DNA of 64,000 bases. It comes from Chitinophagaceae bacterium. Its GTDB lineage: Bacteria > Bacteroidota > Bacteroidia > Chitinophagales > Chitinophagaceae. Made by a program: the position numbers and the translations under genes. The notes below the pieces were generated by a model. The model saw nothing but the letters and a program-made list of their open reading frames with translations, was not told where the DNA came from and did not search any database. The stretch lies in the NCBI GenBank assembly GCA_016713085.1, contig JADJPV010000002.1, forward strand, positions 1,659,345 through 1,723,344. The letters run 5' to 3'. Shown here one piece after another: positions 36,109 through 43,994 of the stretch (position 1 is its first letter; each line of letters begins with the position of its first letter).

Positions 36109-36159
36109 TCGCTGACCAACGACAATGATTAACAAACAGCAACTCTTGTTGGTCAGCGA
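36109..36159. repeat. REP-like inverted repeat
   Basis: TCGCTGACCAAC (36109-36120) and GTTGGTCAGCGA (36148-36159), 12-bp perfect arms, 27-nt spacer. No coding gene overlaps it. It resembles dispersed repeats of Chitinophagaceae, but the family cannot be proven from one copy. Confidence 0.7.
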
Positions 36160-36242
36160 ACAACAATGGCCTAATAGCCAGTTTTATTGTATTTTCATTT
36201 TACAGAATTGACAACCTTACACAGAATTCAACCTAAACTGTT

Positions 36243-36620
36243 TTGAATAAACTTAAAAACCTTCACTTAACTGTATCTGCAATTCTTATCACTATCATTG
36301 CATTGGGATATGGTCTGTTTCCGAACGAAGTTTTATCCAGGTTGTTTTCTTTTACCGTTGATTCAACTGATTTAAAGCAGGTATTCCGGGCAACAATGGG
36401 TTTATATTTAGCCATGACTGCCTTCTGGGTTACCGGTATTTACAAACCTGCTTACCGGCGAAGCGCAACAATTGCCAATGTTCTTTTCATGAGCGGTTTG
36501 GCAGCAGGAAGAATATTCAGCTTAATTGTTGATGGAGTTCCTTCAACTTTATTTTTAATTGGATTAGCACTGGAACTGATTCTTGCATGCTGGGGAATGT
36601 GGAATTTGAAAAAGAATTGA
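36243..36620 (+). CDS. DUF4345 membrane protein
   Basis: 125 residues, four helices, with RATMGLYLAMTAFWVTG and the C-terminal FLIGLALELILACWG typical for DUF4345. It seems to start at a TTG (36243); the next ATG in frame would remove the first helix. Function unknown. It lies 93 bp before another membrane protein gene on the same strand. Confidence 0.82.
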   Translation: MNKLKNLHLTVSAILITIIALGYGLFPNEVLSRLFSFTVDSTDLKQVFRATMGLYLAMTAFWVTGIYKPAYRRSATIANVLFMSGLAAGRIFSLIVDGVPSTLFLIGLALELILACWGMWNLKKN

Positions 36621-36712
36621 CACACTGCTTCATGCGGCAACTCCACTCCATTATCAAAATCAACACTTTTTGGTCAGCATCCAGCAAGTCCGGTTCTGCT
36701 TATCTTCAACCA

Positions 36713-37264
36713 ATGAAACAACTGCTCAGCAAAGCGGCCAATGGACGGATTATTCTTTTCTTATCCGGATTGGTTTTGTTTTTTAATCTTTACCTGTTTC
36801 CTTCAACTGCTGTGAAATACGAGGGGACAGATTTACAGCCATTGGATTTAAGGATGGGCTATTCAAAAGAAGATGTGATGGATCTTTTTACTAAGATGGG
36901 AACTGAAGGAAGGAACTCTTATTCATATGGTCTGAATGTTATCGATTCAATTTATCCTTTTGTTTATACTGCATTACTGATATTACTGCTCGTATTTTTT
37001 ATCAATAAACTTGAGCTGAGTAATCCAAACTGGTCCTTTTTCATTATACTTCCCGCATTAATTATGCTGGCAGACTTTATTGAAAACAGAATTGTGACAG
37101 CCATGTTGAAAAGTTACCCAATCATCAAACATTCAACAGCAGCATTTGGATCTGCTGCCACAACTGCTAAATGGATATTAACAATGGTTACTGTTCTCTT
37201 ACTGTTTACCGCCATCATTGCACTGGCAGTCCGTTTCATCCGTCAACGAAAACCATTGAACTGA
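36713..37264 (+). CDS. Integral membrane protein of unknown function
   Basis: 183 residues starting at the ATG at 36713, four predicted helices (about 12-30, 80-100, 110-127, 150-172). LGxxxDS-like segments (GYSKEDVMDLFTKMGTEGRNSY) lie in the first loop. I do not recognise the family. Probably in one unit with the DUF4345 gene before it and the small protein after it. Confidence 0.72.
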   Translation: MKQLLSKAANGRIILFLSGLVLFFNLYLFPSTAVKYEGTDLQPLDLRMGYSKEDVMDLFTKMGTEGRNSYSYGLNVIDSIYPFVYTALLILLLVFFINKLELSNPNWSFFIILPALIMLADFIENRIVTAMLKSYPIIKHSTAAFGSAATTAKWILTMVTVLLLFTAIIALAVRFIRQRKPLN

Positions 37265-37334
37265 TTTTTACAATCTTTAACTTTACGCTGCAACAAAATC
37301 TTAGTACCGGTTGTTTTTAATTAAACAGTCAGTC

Positions 37335-37556
37335 ATGTATAAGAACCCAATTTTTGCCGCTGTGTTTACAACAGTTTACCTGCTGGTTTATGTCATCTTC
37401 CTGCAAATGGGTTTTCTGCCCAATGTAACTGCTGCGCTTTTTTTCTTCTCTCCTGCAGTACTGGTTTGGTTGGCTTATACCGTCATCAGGCATGGGAAAC
37501 ATAACGGTGCTGACTTGAAGGAAGACCAGGAATGGGGTTACCAGGATTGGCGGTAA
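37335..37556 (+). CDS. Small membrane protein of unknown function
   Basis: 73 residues: two helices (AAVFTTVYLLVYVIFLQMGF; ALFFFSPAVLVWLAYTVI) and a charged tail ending EWGYQDWR. The ATG at 37335 follows a lone longer frame start at 37311. Function unknown. Confidence 0.7.
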   Translation: MYKNPIFAAVFTTVYLLVYVIFLQMGFLPNVTAALFFFSPAVLVWLAYTVIRHGKHNGADLKEDQEWGYQDWR

Positions 37557-37617
37557 ATGCTTTTTTCAACGTTGAAACCTCAGGATACGCTGGCTTTTCA
37601 GTTTTATTCTCTCAGTT

Positions 37618-37629
37618 TGATTTATATCA
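37618..37629. promoter_or_regulatory. FNR/CRP-like box 1 upstream of methyltransferase
   Basis: TGAT-TTAT-ATCA. Its centre is 22 bp upstream of that of box 2, that is about two helical turns. Confidence 0.45.
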
Positions 37630-37639
37630 CAGTTTGCCG

Positions 37640-37651
37640 TGATTAATATCA
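37640..37651. promoter_or_regulatory. FNR/CRP-like box 2 upstream of methyltransferase
   Basis: TGAT-TAAT-ATCA inside the perfect palindrome GTGATTAATATCAC. If the -7 element is TAATTTTA (37675-37682) the start of transcription is near 37687 and this box is centred near -41.5, the classic position of class II Crp/Fnr activation. That start is inferred, not observed. Confidence 0.5.
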
Positions 37652-37687
37652 CAGGGCAACTGCTTCAATGAGAGTAATTTTAAACTC

Positions 37688-38305
37688 ATGAACAGAGAAA
37701 AGCAACAGCATTGGGAAAAGATATATACCACAAAACAATCCAACGAGGTAAGCTGGACACAGGAAAACCCTGCAACTTCGCTTGAGTTTATTCATGGTTT
37801 TCAGTTACCGAAAAATGCAAACATTATTGATGTTGGAGGCGGCGACAGTAAACTGGTTGATCATTTACTGAATGAAGGTTATGAAAACATTACTGTTCTT
37901 GACATTTCTGCAAAAGCTCTGGACAAAGTGAAACAACGCCTCGGTGAAAAGGCAAAAAAAGTAAACTGGGTTGTAAGTGATGTTACAGAATTCCATCCGC
38001 AGCAAACCTATGATCTCTGGCACGACCGTGCAACCTTTCATTTTCTTACTACTCCCGAACAGATCAATCAATACATCTGTACCGCAAGTGAAGCTGTAAA
38101 AGGGTTTCTTACCATTGGTACTTTTTCAGACAAAGGACCTGAGAAGTGCAGCGGGCTTCCGGTAAAGCAATACACAGAAGATCAGCTGACAGATCAACTG
38201 GAAACAGGATTCGATAAGATCCGTTGTATTACAGAAGATCATATTACTCCATTCCGCACTAAACAGAATTTTCTCTTCTGCAGTTTTAAAAAACACACAT
38301 CTTGA
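37688..38305 (+). CDS. Class I SAM-dependent methyltransferase
   Basis: 205 residues. IIDVGGGDSKLVDHLL is motif I (GxGxG-like), VLDISAKAL the acidic-loop motif, and WHDRATFHFL a substrate-side motif common in thiopurine or small-molecule methyltransferase-like Bacteroidota proteins. The acceptor is unknown. The promoter region has two Crp/Fnr-type palindromes, so oxygen- or nutrient-linked control is plausible. Confidence 0.85.
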   Translation: MNREKQQHWEKIYTTKQSNEVSWTQENPATSLEFIHGFQLPKNANIIDVGGGDSKLVDHLLNEGYENITVLDISAKALDKVKQRLGEKAKKVNWVVSDVTEFHPQQTYDLWHDRATFHFLTTPEQINQYICTASEAVKGFLTIGTFSDKGPEKCSGLPVKQYTEDQLTDQLETGFDKIRCITEDHITPFRTKQNFLFCSFKKHTS

Positions 38306-38388
38306 TTACAATTCGTTTTTCCATTTATAAAGCTTTGCTTGTTCAATTGAATTCAAACAGATAATTTTAGCGAAACAGCAGAATAAGC

Positions 38389-38913
38389 ATGCAAACAAAA
38401 CAACGGCTCATTGTAGATATGGATGGAGTACTGGCAGATGTGTACAGCCAGTTTCTGAAAATGGAAGAAGAAGAATTTGGTATCCGTCAGCCATGGGAAA
38501 ATATATTGGGCCGACCGGAAAGCGAAGTATTTCAACATGAACGCAAATATGTAATGACGAAAGGTTTTTTCAGTGGCGCTCCTGTTATTGATGGAGCTGT
38601 TGCAGCGATTAAGGAACTGAATGAGAAATACGATCTGTTTATTGTGTCGGCTGCTATGGAGTTTCCGTTGAGTTTACCTGAAAAACTGGAATGGCTGAAA
38701 GAACATTTTCCTTTTCTTACCTGGCATCAATTTGTTTTCTGCGGATCAAAGACAATCATCAAAGCTGATATCATGATTGATGATCATTTTAAAAACCTGG
38801 ATTATTTTACAGGGAAAACATATTTGTTTACACAGCCGCATAATCATGGGCAGGATGATAAACATCATACAAGAGTTTCATCCTGGGAAGAAATACTGAA
38901 GATACTATTGTAA
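38389..38913 (+). CDS. 5'(3')-deoxyribonucleotidase (NT5C type)
   Basis: 174 residues. The HAD motif IVDMDGVLADVYSQF, motif II SAAMEFP and the motif IV IDDHFKNL are those of the small NT5C-like dNMP phosphatases. It dephosphorylates deoxynucleoside monophosphates in the cytosol and adjusts dNTP pools. Stand-alone gene. Confidence 0.9.
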   Translation: MQTKQRLIVDMDGVLADVYSQFLKMEEEEFGIRQPWENILGRPESEVFQHERKYVMTKGFFSGAPVIDGAVAAIKELNEKYDLFIVSAAMEFPLSLPEKLEWLKEHFPFLTWHQFVFCGSKTIIKADIMIDDHFKNLDYFTGKTYLFTQPHNHGQDDKHHTRVSSWEEILKILL

Positions 38914-38950
38914 GCAGAGTCTTCTTACTTCTTACCTCCTGCTTCCTCCA

Positions 38951-40576
38951 TCACACCTGGAACACGCCTACTTTCAACTCATCCATATGCGGATTCTGAT
39001 TGGCAGCTTTAATTCCTTCACTGATCACTTTTCTTGTTTCAAGCGGATCAATAATTCCATCCACCCATAACCGTGCTGCTGCATAGTAAGCTGAGGTTTG
39101 CTCATCATATTTTCCTTTGATCTCATCGAGCAATTTCTTTTCTTCCGCAGCACTTACTTCTTTGCCTTTTGATTTCATAGCAGCAACCTGTATCTGCAAT
39201 AATGTTTTGGCTGCCTGATCACCTCCCATCACGGCAATTTTTGCAGTAGGCCATGCATAAATAAAACGGGGATCATATGCTTTACCGCACATCGCATAAT
39301 TACCTGCACCATAAGAGTTGCCAATAACAATTGTGATTTTAGGTACCACACTGTTAGCAACTGCATTCACCATTTTTGCGCCATCTTTAATAATGCCGCT
39401 GTGTTCACTTCTGCTGCCCACCATAAATCCTGTTACATCCTGCAAAAATACCAATGGAATTTTCTTTTGATTGCAGTTGAGAATAAACCTTGCTGCTTTA
39501 TCAGCACTGTCATTATAAATTACACCACCCAATTGCATTTCACCTTTTTTGTTTTTGATGATGGTGCGTTGATTGGCAACAATCCCAACAGCCCATCCAT
39601 CAATTCTTGCATAACCGCAGAGAATCGTTTTTCCATAATCCTGTTTAAACTGATCGAAATCACTGTCGTCAACGATGCGTTCAATGATCTCCAGCATATC
39701 ATAAGGCTTTCCATCAGCAGGAAATAATCCATACAGATCCTGCGGATTTTTCTTCGGTGCAATTGCAGCAATACGGTCATACCCGGCTTCTCCTTTTTTG
39801 CCGAGCTTACCCATCAGCTTTTTAATTTCATCCAGGCATTCTTCTTCTGTTTTGAATTTATAATCTGCTATTCCTGATATTTCTGTATGTGTAACGGCGC
39901 CGCCCAAGGTTTCTGTATCCACCTCTTCACCAATAGCAGCTTTTACTAAATAAGGACCGGCTAAATAAATAGAACCGTTTCCTTCCACCATTAATGTTTC
40001 ATCGCTCATGATGGGCAGGTAAGCACCGCCTGCTACACATGCTCCCATTACTGCCGCAATTTGAGTAATGCCCATAGCGCTCATTCTTGCATTGTTGCGG
40101 AAGATGCGGCCAAAATGTTCTTTATCCGGAAAAATTTCATCCTGCATGGGAAGAAATACACCGGCACTGTCAACTAAATAAATTACAGGCAAATGATTTT
40201 CCATGGCTATTTCCTGCATTCTCAAATTCTTTTTACCTGTAATGGGAAACCATGCGCCTGCTTTTACGGTTTGATCATTGGCAACAATTACACATTGTCT
40301 TCCGCTTACATAACCCACACCTGCAACTGTTCCTCCGGCAGGGCAGCCACCCTGCTCTTTATACATATCATAACCTGCAAATGCACCAATTTCTGTAAAG
40401 GCAGAATCAGCATCACGCAGGTATTCAATCCGCTCCCTGGCAGTTAGTTTATTACGTTCCCGTTGTTTGTCGATTGATTTTTGTCCGCCGCCTTCATAAA
40501 TTTTTTTCAACCTATTTCTCACTTCATTCAGCGAAAGTTTCATCACATCTTCGTTCTTATTGAATTGAATATCCAT
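38951..40576 (-). CDS. mccB: Acyl-CoA carboxylase beta subunit (methylcrotonyl-CoA carboxylase-like)
   Basis: 541 residues with the carboxyltransferase halves and motifs GGCPAGGTVAGVGYVSG, VDSAGVFLPMQDEIFPD, FLQDVTGFMVG and GNSYGAGNYAMCG. These are characteristic of the methylcrotonyl- or geranyl-CoA type, and differ from the PccB-like gene at 10618. Role is CO2 transfer in leucine breakdown. No biotin carboxylase partner is adjacent; the accBC pair at 8571 might serve both. Alternative start at 40543. Confidence 0.9.
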   Translation of the reverse strand: MDIQFNKNEDVMKLSLNEVRNRLKKIYEGGGQKSIDKQRERNKLTARERIEYLRDADSAFTEIGAFAGYDMYKEQGGCPAGGTVAGVGYVSGRQCVIVANDQTVKAGAWFPITGKKNLRMQEIAMENHLPVIYLVDSAGVFLPMQDEIFPDKEHFGRIFRNNARMSAMGITQIAAVMGACVAGGAYLPIMSDETLMVEGNGSIYLAGPYLVKAAIGEEVDTETLGGAVTHTEISGIADYKFKTEEECLDEIKKLMGKLGKKGEAGYDRIAAIAPKKNPQDLYGLFPADGKPYDMLEIIERIVDDSDFDQFKQDYGKTILCGYARIDGWAVGIVANQRTIIKNKKGEMQLGGVIYNDSADKAARFILNCNQKKIPLVFLQDVTGFMVGSRSEHSGIIKDGAKMVNAVANSVVPKITIVIGNSYGAGNYAMCGKAYDPRFIYAWPTAKIAVMGGDQAAKTLLQIQVAAMKSKGKEVSAAEEKKLLDEIKGKYDEQTSAYYAAARLWVDGIIDPLETRKVISEGIKAANQNPHMDELKVGVFQV

Positions 40577-40800
40577 AAAGCGTTTGTTTAATTTTCAGCA
40601 AACCGTTCCTGCAAGTTAAGAGCAAATTCTGGTAACCATGCAAAAATGGGAAATACCGTTCAGCAATGAAAGTGTTTCTCCATAAAAAATAAATGTGCAA
40701 TTTTTTTCTAATAAATAAGCCAGACGAAATATACATTGCTGATTTCATCTATATCCGTTCAGCAACTGGAAACATTTTTTGAAACAAATATTTTTTTTGC

Positions 40801-40831
40801 TTTGAATTAGTTGTTTAGTTCTCTACCTTAC
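40801..40831 (+). promoter_or_regulatory. Predicted promoter of the secreted protein gene
   Basis: TTTG at 40801-40804, 19-bp spacer, TACCTTAC at 40824-40831. Otherwise the 318-bp stretch between mccB and this gene holds only AT-rich DNA and the short motif CCGTTCAGCAA twice (around 40650 and 40758). Confidence 0.5.
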
Positions 40832-40894
40832 TATTGCTTCGCCCCCTATCCCAACTCTACCCTCAATTTTTTTACACATTTAAACCAACCAGAC

Positions 40895-41614
40895 ATGAGA
40901 AAAATTCTTCTTCTCTGTTTGCTTATTCCTGTAATTGGAATAAGCCAGACAAAAAATGTAATCAGCACATTCAGAGTTTTCCCCAAACCTGAAAAATTAC
41001 TGGAATTTGAAAAAGCATTTGCTGCACATGCACAAAAGTATCACACAGGTGAATGGAAATGGCGTGTGTATTCCATTGAAACCGGACCTGATGGCGGAGG
41101 CTTTCATGTAATTGAAGGTCCGCTCAGCTGGGAACAGTATGATACAAGGGGCGATCTTGGTGCAGAACACACTGCCGACTGGGCAAAGAATGTAGCGCCG
41201 CTTACAGTTGACCGTGGCAGTTCTTCGTATGTAGAATTTAATGCTGAGCTGAGCAATGTAGCATTAACTGATTACAGTGACAAGATCATTATCAACCACA
41301 TGTTTGTGAAACCCGGCATGATCGTGCAGGCAACAGAACTTGTACGCAAGCTGAAAAAAGTATGGGTAGCCGGCAATGAAAGTGTTGCCGTATATAATCC
41401 CATAGGCTCAGGTGCCCCGCAAATCACCACTGTAACAAGATTAAAGAACGGTTTAAAAGAATTAAGTACCGGTTACAGAAAACCAATGGCCGAACGCTTT
41501 AATGCTGCACATGGCGAAGCTGCATGGAATTATTTCCTGGTGGACTATGCAAAAGCTGTGGAAAGCCGTTGGAGCGAAATGCTTTTCCTGAGGGCTGACC
41601 TCGGTTCGAAATAA
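40895..41614 (+). CDS. Secreted protein of unknown function
   Basis: 239 residues from the ATG at 40895; signal peptide (KILLLCLLIPVIGISQ). The mature part has a dimeric alpha-beta barrel look (STFRVFPKPEKLLEFEKAFAAHAQKYH, GGGFHVIEGPLSWEQYD), repeated once with a second similar segment (NHMFVKPGMIVQATELVRKL). Function unknown. Confidence 0.78.
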   Translation: MRKILLLCLLIPVIGISQTKNVISTFRVFPKPEKLLEFEKAFAAHAQKYHTGEWKWRVYSIETGPDGGGFHVIEGPLSWEQYDTRGDLGAEHTADWAKNVAPLTVDRGSSSYVEFNAELSNVALTDYSDKIIINHMFVKPGMIVQATELVRKLKKVWVAGNESVAVYNPIGSGAPQITTVTRLKNGLKELSTGYRKPMAERFNAAHGEAAWNYFLVDYAKAVESRWSEMLFLRADLGSK

Positions 41615-41738
41615 ATCAAAAAGTGTTGATCATATTTTATCCCTTCCCGGCAAATGCTGAGAAGGGATTTTTATGACCTGCTGTTTCGTTTTAACAGAAA
41701 CGCTTTGAAAATAGAATTCAGCTGCATTAATAAAATAA

Positions 41739-42587
41739 TTACAAAGCCGTATCATAGAAAACTTCTGCCAAACCAAAATTCCGTTCAGGTGCTTTGTTTT
41801 CAATTTCATGAAAAGCAGTGGGCGTCATATTCGTAAAATCTTTATAGTCTTTTACAAGGTGCTGGTAGTCGTGATAATTACATTCCAATGCAATGCGCAG
41901 CCAATCGTAGTGAGGATATAAGTTTTTTAAGCGAAACGCTTTATCAAAGCGGGCAACCCTTGCAAAAAGCTTGGGATTGATACCTGTACGTTCTTTAAAT
42001 TTCCGTTCAAATTGTTTGTTTGATAAGAAAGAATGTTTTGCCATATAACTGACAGGCAGGTTTCCATTCTGTGCAATCAACAGCTGGCTTACCTTATCAA
42101 CCGGTTGATGTTCCTTTTTTACTTTGCGGATGAGCTGCTGCACAAAATTATTTGCAACACTGATCATTGTATCATAAGATTTCGCATGATACAACTGTTC
42201 ATTGATCAGTTTAAGCTCAGATGAAAAAACAAGTTCTGCATCGAGGTATTCATTATTCAGTTCAAATGCAGGGATGCCTGTAATGCGGTATAAAGCGCCG
42301 GGATGAAAAACAATCTGAAACACAAGAAATTCTCTGCCAACAAACCGGTTGGTTACTCCGAGTTGCTGGCCATACAGTACAACAGGAAGTGAATGGATCT
42401 GTTTACCGTTATCAGCATACTCCACTTTTTCTGTATCATACGGATAAAATGCCAGACAGTGTTCCGGCCTCGGAGGATATGCCTTAAAAGGCAGTGCCTG
42501 ATTTTTTTCAAACACCAAATGCACAATCCTGTACAACTGTACAAATTCACTTACAGCCGGAGATGGTATAAAATCTTTCAGCAGCAT
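41739..42587 (-). CDS. AraC-family transcriptional regulator
   Basis: 282 residues. The C-terminal third (about 180-275) is a two-helix-turn-helix AraC domain (SYMAKHSFLSNKQFERKFKERTGINPKLFARVARFDKAF... YHDYQHLVKDYKDFTNMTPTAF). The N-terminal part (LYRIVHLVFEKNQALPFKAYPPRPEHCLAFYPYD) is a ligand-sensing DUF6597-like domain. Targets unknown; the cupin gene just upstream on the same strand is a candidate. Confidence 0.9.
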   Translation of the reverse strand: MLLKDFIPSPAVSEFVQLYRIVHLVFEKNQALPFKAYPPRPEHCLAFYPYDTEKVEYADNGKQIHSLPVVLYGQQLGVTNRFVGREFLVFQIVFHPGALYRITGIPAFELNNEYLDAELVFSSELKLINEQLYHAKSYDTMISVANNFVQQLIRKVKKEHQPVDKVSQLLIAQNGNLPVSYMAKHSFLSNKQFERKFKERTGINPKLFARVARFDKAFRLKNLYPHYDWLRIALECNYHDYQHLVKDYKDFTNMTPTAFHEIENKAPERNFGLAEVFYDTAL

Positions 42588-42662
42588 GCTATAAGAAGAG
42601 CACTGTTTGATTGGTTAATGTTTCTTCAAGATAATCTATTTCGGCAAAAAACGAAAACAGTG

Positions 42663-43211
42663 TTACAAAGTCAGAGGCGGTCCCATCACTTTCATATCAT
42701 GGGCAGCATGAATTTTATCAATTTCTTCCTGTGTTGGCCGTTCTTTAAACCCGTTCATGATTACAAAAAATTCTTCCATCTTCCCGGCAGGCTGCAAGAA
42801 ATAAATCATTTTTCCTCTTTCACTGATTTGTATCCATGTATGCGGAATATTGCGGGGGAGAAAAATAGTATCACCTGCTTTCAGCAGTTTGGTTTCATTG
42901 CCCACAACAAAACGGTATTCCCCGTCTGTTACTGTAAATATTTCATCCTGTTTAAAATGCACATGCAATGCAGGACCCACTTTGCCTAGTCCTGTGTATT
43001 CAAAAACAGATAACTGTCCGTCAGTATCTTTTGAAGAAATCTTGAGATCATTTGGATGTACACCCAAAAATTTCACCACATCACCAAACCTGCTTTCCCC
43101 TTTTTTTACAATAAACGGAACTGCAGCTGATAACTGACCTGCCATTTTTGCCATTGCTGAAAATGGTACTGCAGCAAGAGCTGAAAGAGTAATAAATTTT
43201 CTTCTTTGCAT
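42663..43211 (-). CDS. Cupin domain protein with export signal
   Basis: 182 residues. An RRKFITLSALAAVPFSAMA N-terminus could be a twin-arginine-like signal. The single cupin domain (ALHVHFKQDEIFTVTDGEYRFVVG... GDTIFLPRNIPHTWIQ) has both metal-binding histidine motifs. Exported, small-ligand binding or dioxygenase-like function; not specific. It is 75 bp from the AraC gene. Confidence 0.85.
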   Translation of the reverse strand: MQRRKFITLSALAAVPFSAMAKMAGQLSAAVPFIVKKGESRFGDVVKFLGVHPNDLKISSKDTDGQLSVFEYTGLGKVGPALHVHFKQDEIFTVTDGEYRFVVGNETKLLKAGDTIFLPRNIPHTWIQISERGKMIYFLQPAGKMEEFFVIMNGFKERPTQEEIDKIHAAHDMKVMGPPLTL

Positions 43212-43329
43212 AACAATGATTTTTTGTTACACAAATATGAAATTGTATGGTAACAGCTAAGTGGTAAAAAAAAGACATTTATTACCTGCTCGGGGTCAAC
43301 CATCCTTTTCTGCCTATTTCGTACGTCAG

Positions 43330-43358
43330 AACCCGCATTTTATACACTCAAACCCGCA
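43330..43358. promoter_or_regulatory. Direct repeat, candidate LytTR operator
   Basis: RAACCCGCA occurs at 43329-43337 and 43350-43358: a 21-bp pitch, two turns of helix. LytTR regulators typically bind 9-bp direct repeats spaced like this. It lies 29 bp before the start of the two-component gene that encodes a LytTR protein, so autoregulation is an inference. Confidence 0.45.
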
Positions 43359-43386
43359 GTCTGTTTTCTTTTACCTACTTTAAAGC

Positions 43387-43869
43387 ATGAATTCAGGTGA
43401 CGGCAAATTTTTTCTTTCGGGTTTACTTATAATTTTAGCTGCGTTTAGCAATCCTGTATCGGCACAGAACTATTTTTTTGAAAATTATACTTCCGAAAAA
43501 GGCCTGTCACAAAACAGCTGCTATAGTATTGAGCAGGATAGCGATGGCTTTATATGGTTTGGTACTCAGGATGGACTGAACCGCTACGATGGCAATCAGT
43601 TTAAAGTTTATTTGCCCCAGAACCAAATTGGCCGCAACCTACCATCCAACTTCATTTCATCTCTGTATTTTGATAAAGTACAAAAGTTATTATGGGTGGG
43701 AACTATACAGGGAATTTGTATTTACAATCCGGCACACGACTCCCTGTATAAAGTAACAGATATTTATCCTTATGCTCAAAGCATTAAAGACTGCGATGTA
43801 AAAAAATTATATCGTTCGATAAAGACGAATACTGGGTTGTTACCTACAGCAAAGGACTCATCCGGTTAA
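43387..43869 (+). pseudogene. N-terminal fragment of sensor histidine kinase, separated by a frameshift
   Basis: Signal peptide, then the first blades of a two-component-regulator propeller (YTSEKGLSQNSCYSIEQDSDGFIWFGTQDGLNRYDG, LLWVGTIQGICIYN). The frame ends at 43869 with a foreign tail after DCDVKK. One more A in the A7 run at 43800-43806 would restore KIISFDKDEYWVVTYSKG and join the gene at 43995-47270. So this and the next entry are one gene. Confidence 0.85.
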
Positions 43870-43994
43870 ATACACTTGACAAAAAAGAAGTTGTTTTCTT
43901 TTCAGATACTGCTAATTCTAAAAAAGTAACAAGTGTAACAAAATGGAACGGAAGAATCATTGCATCAGTACAGCAGCGATTATATGAGCTAAAT

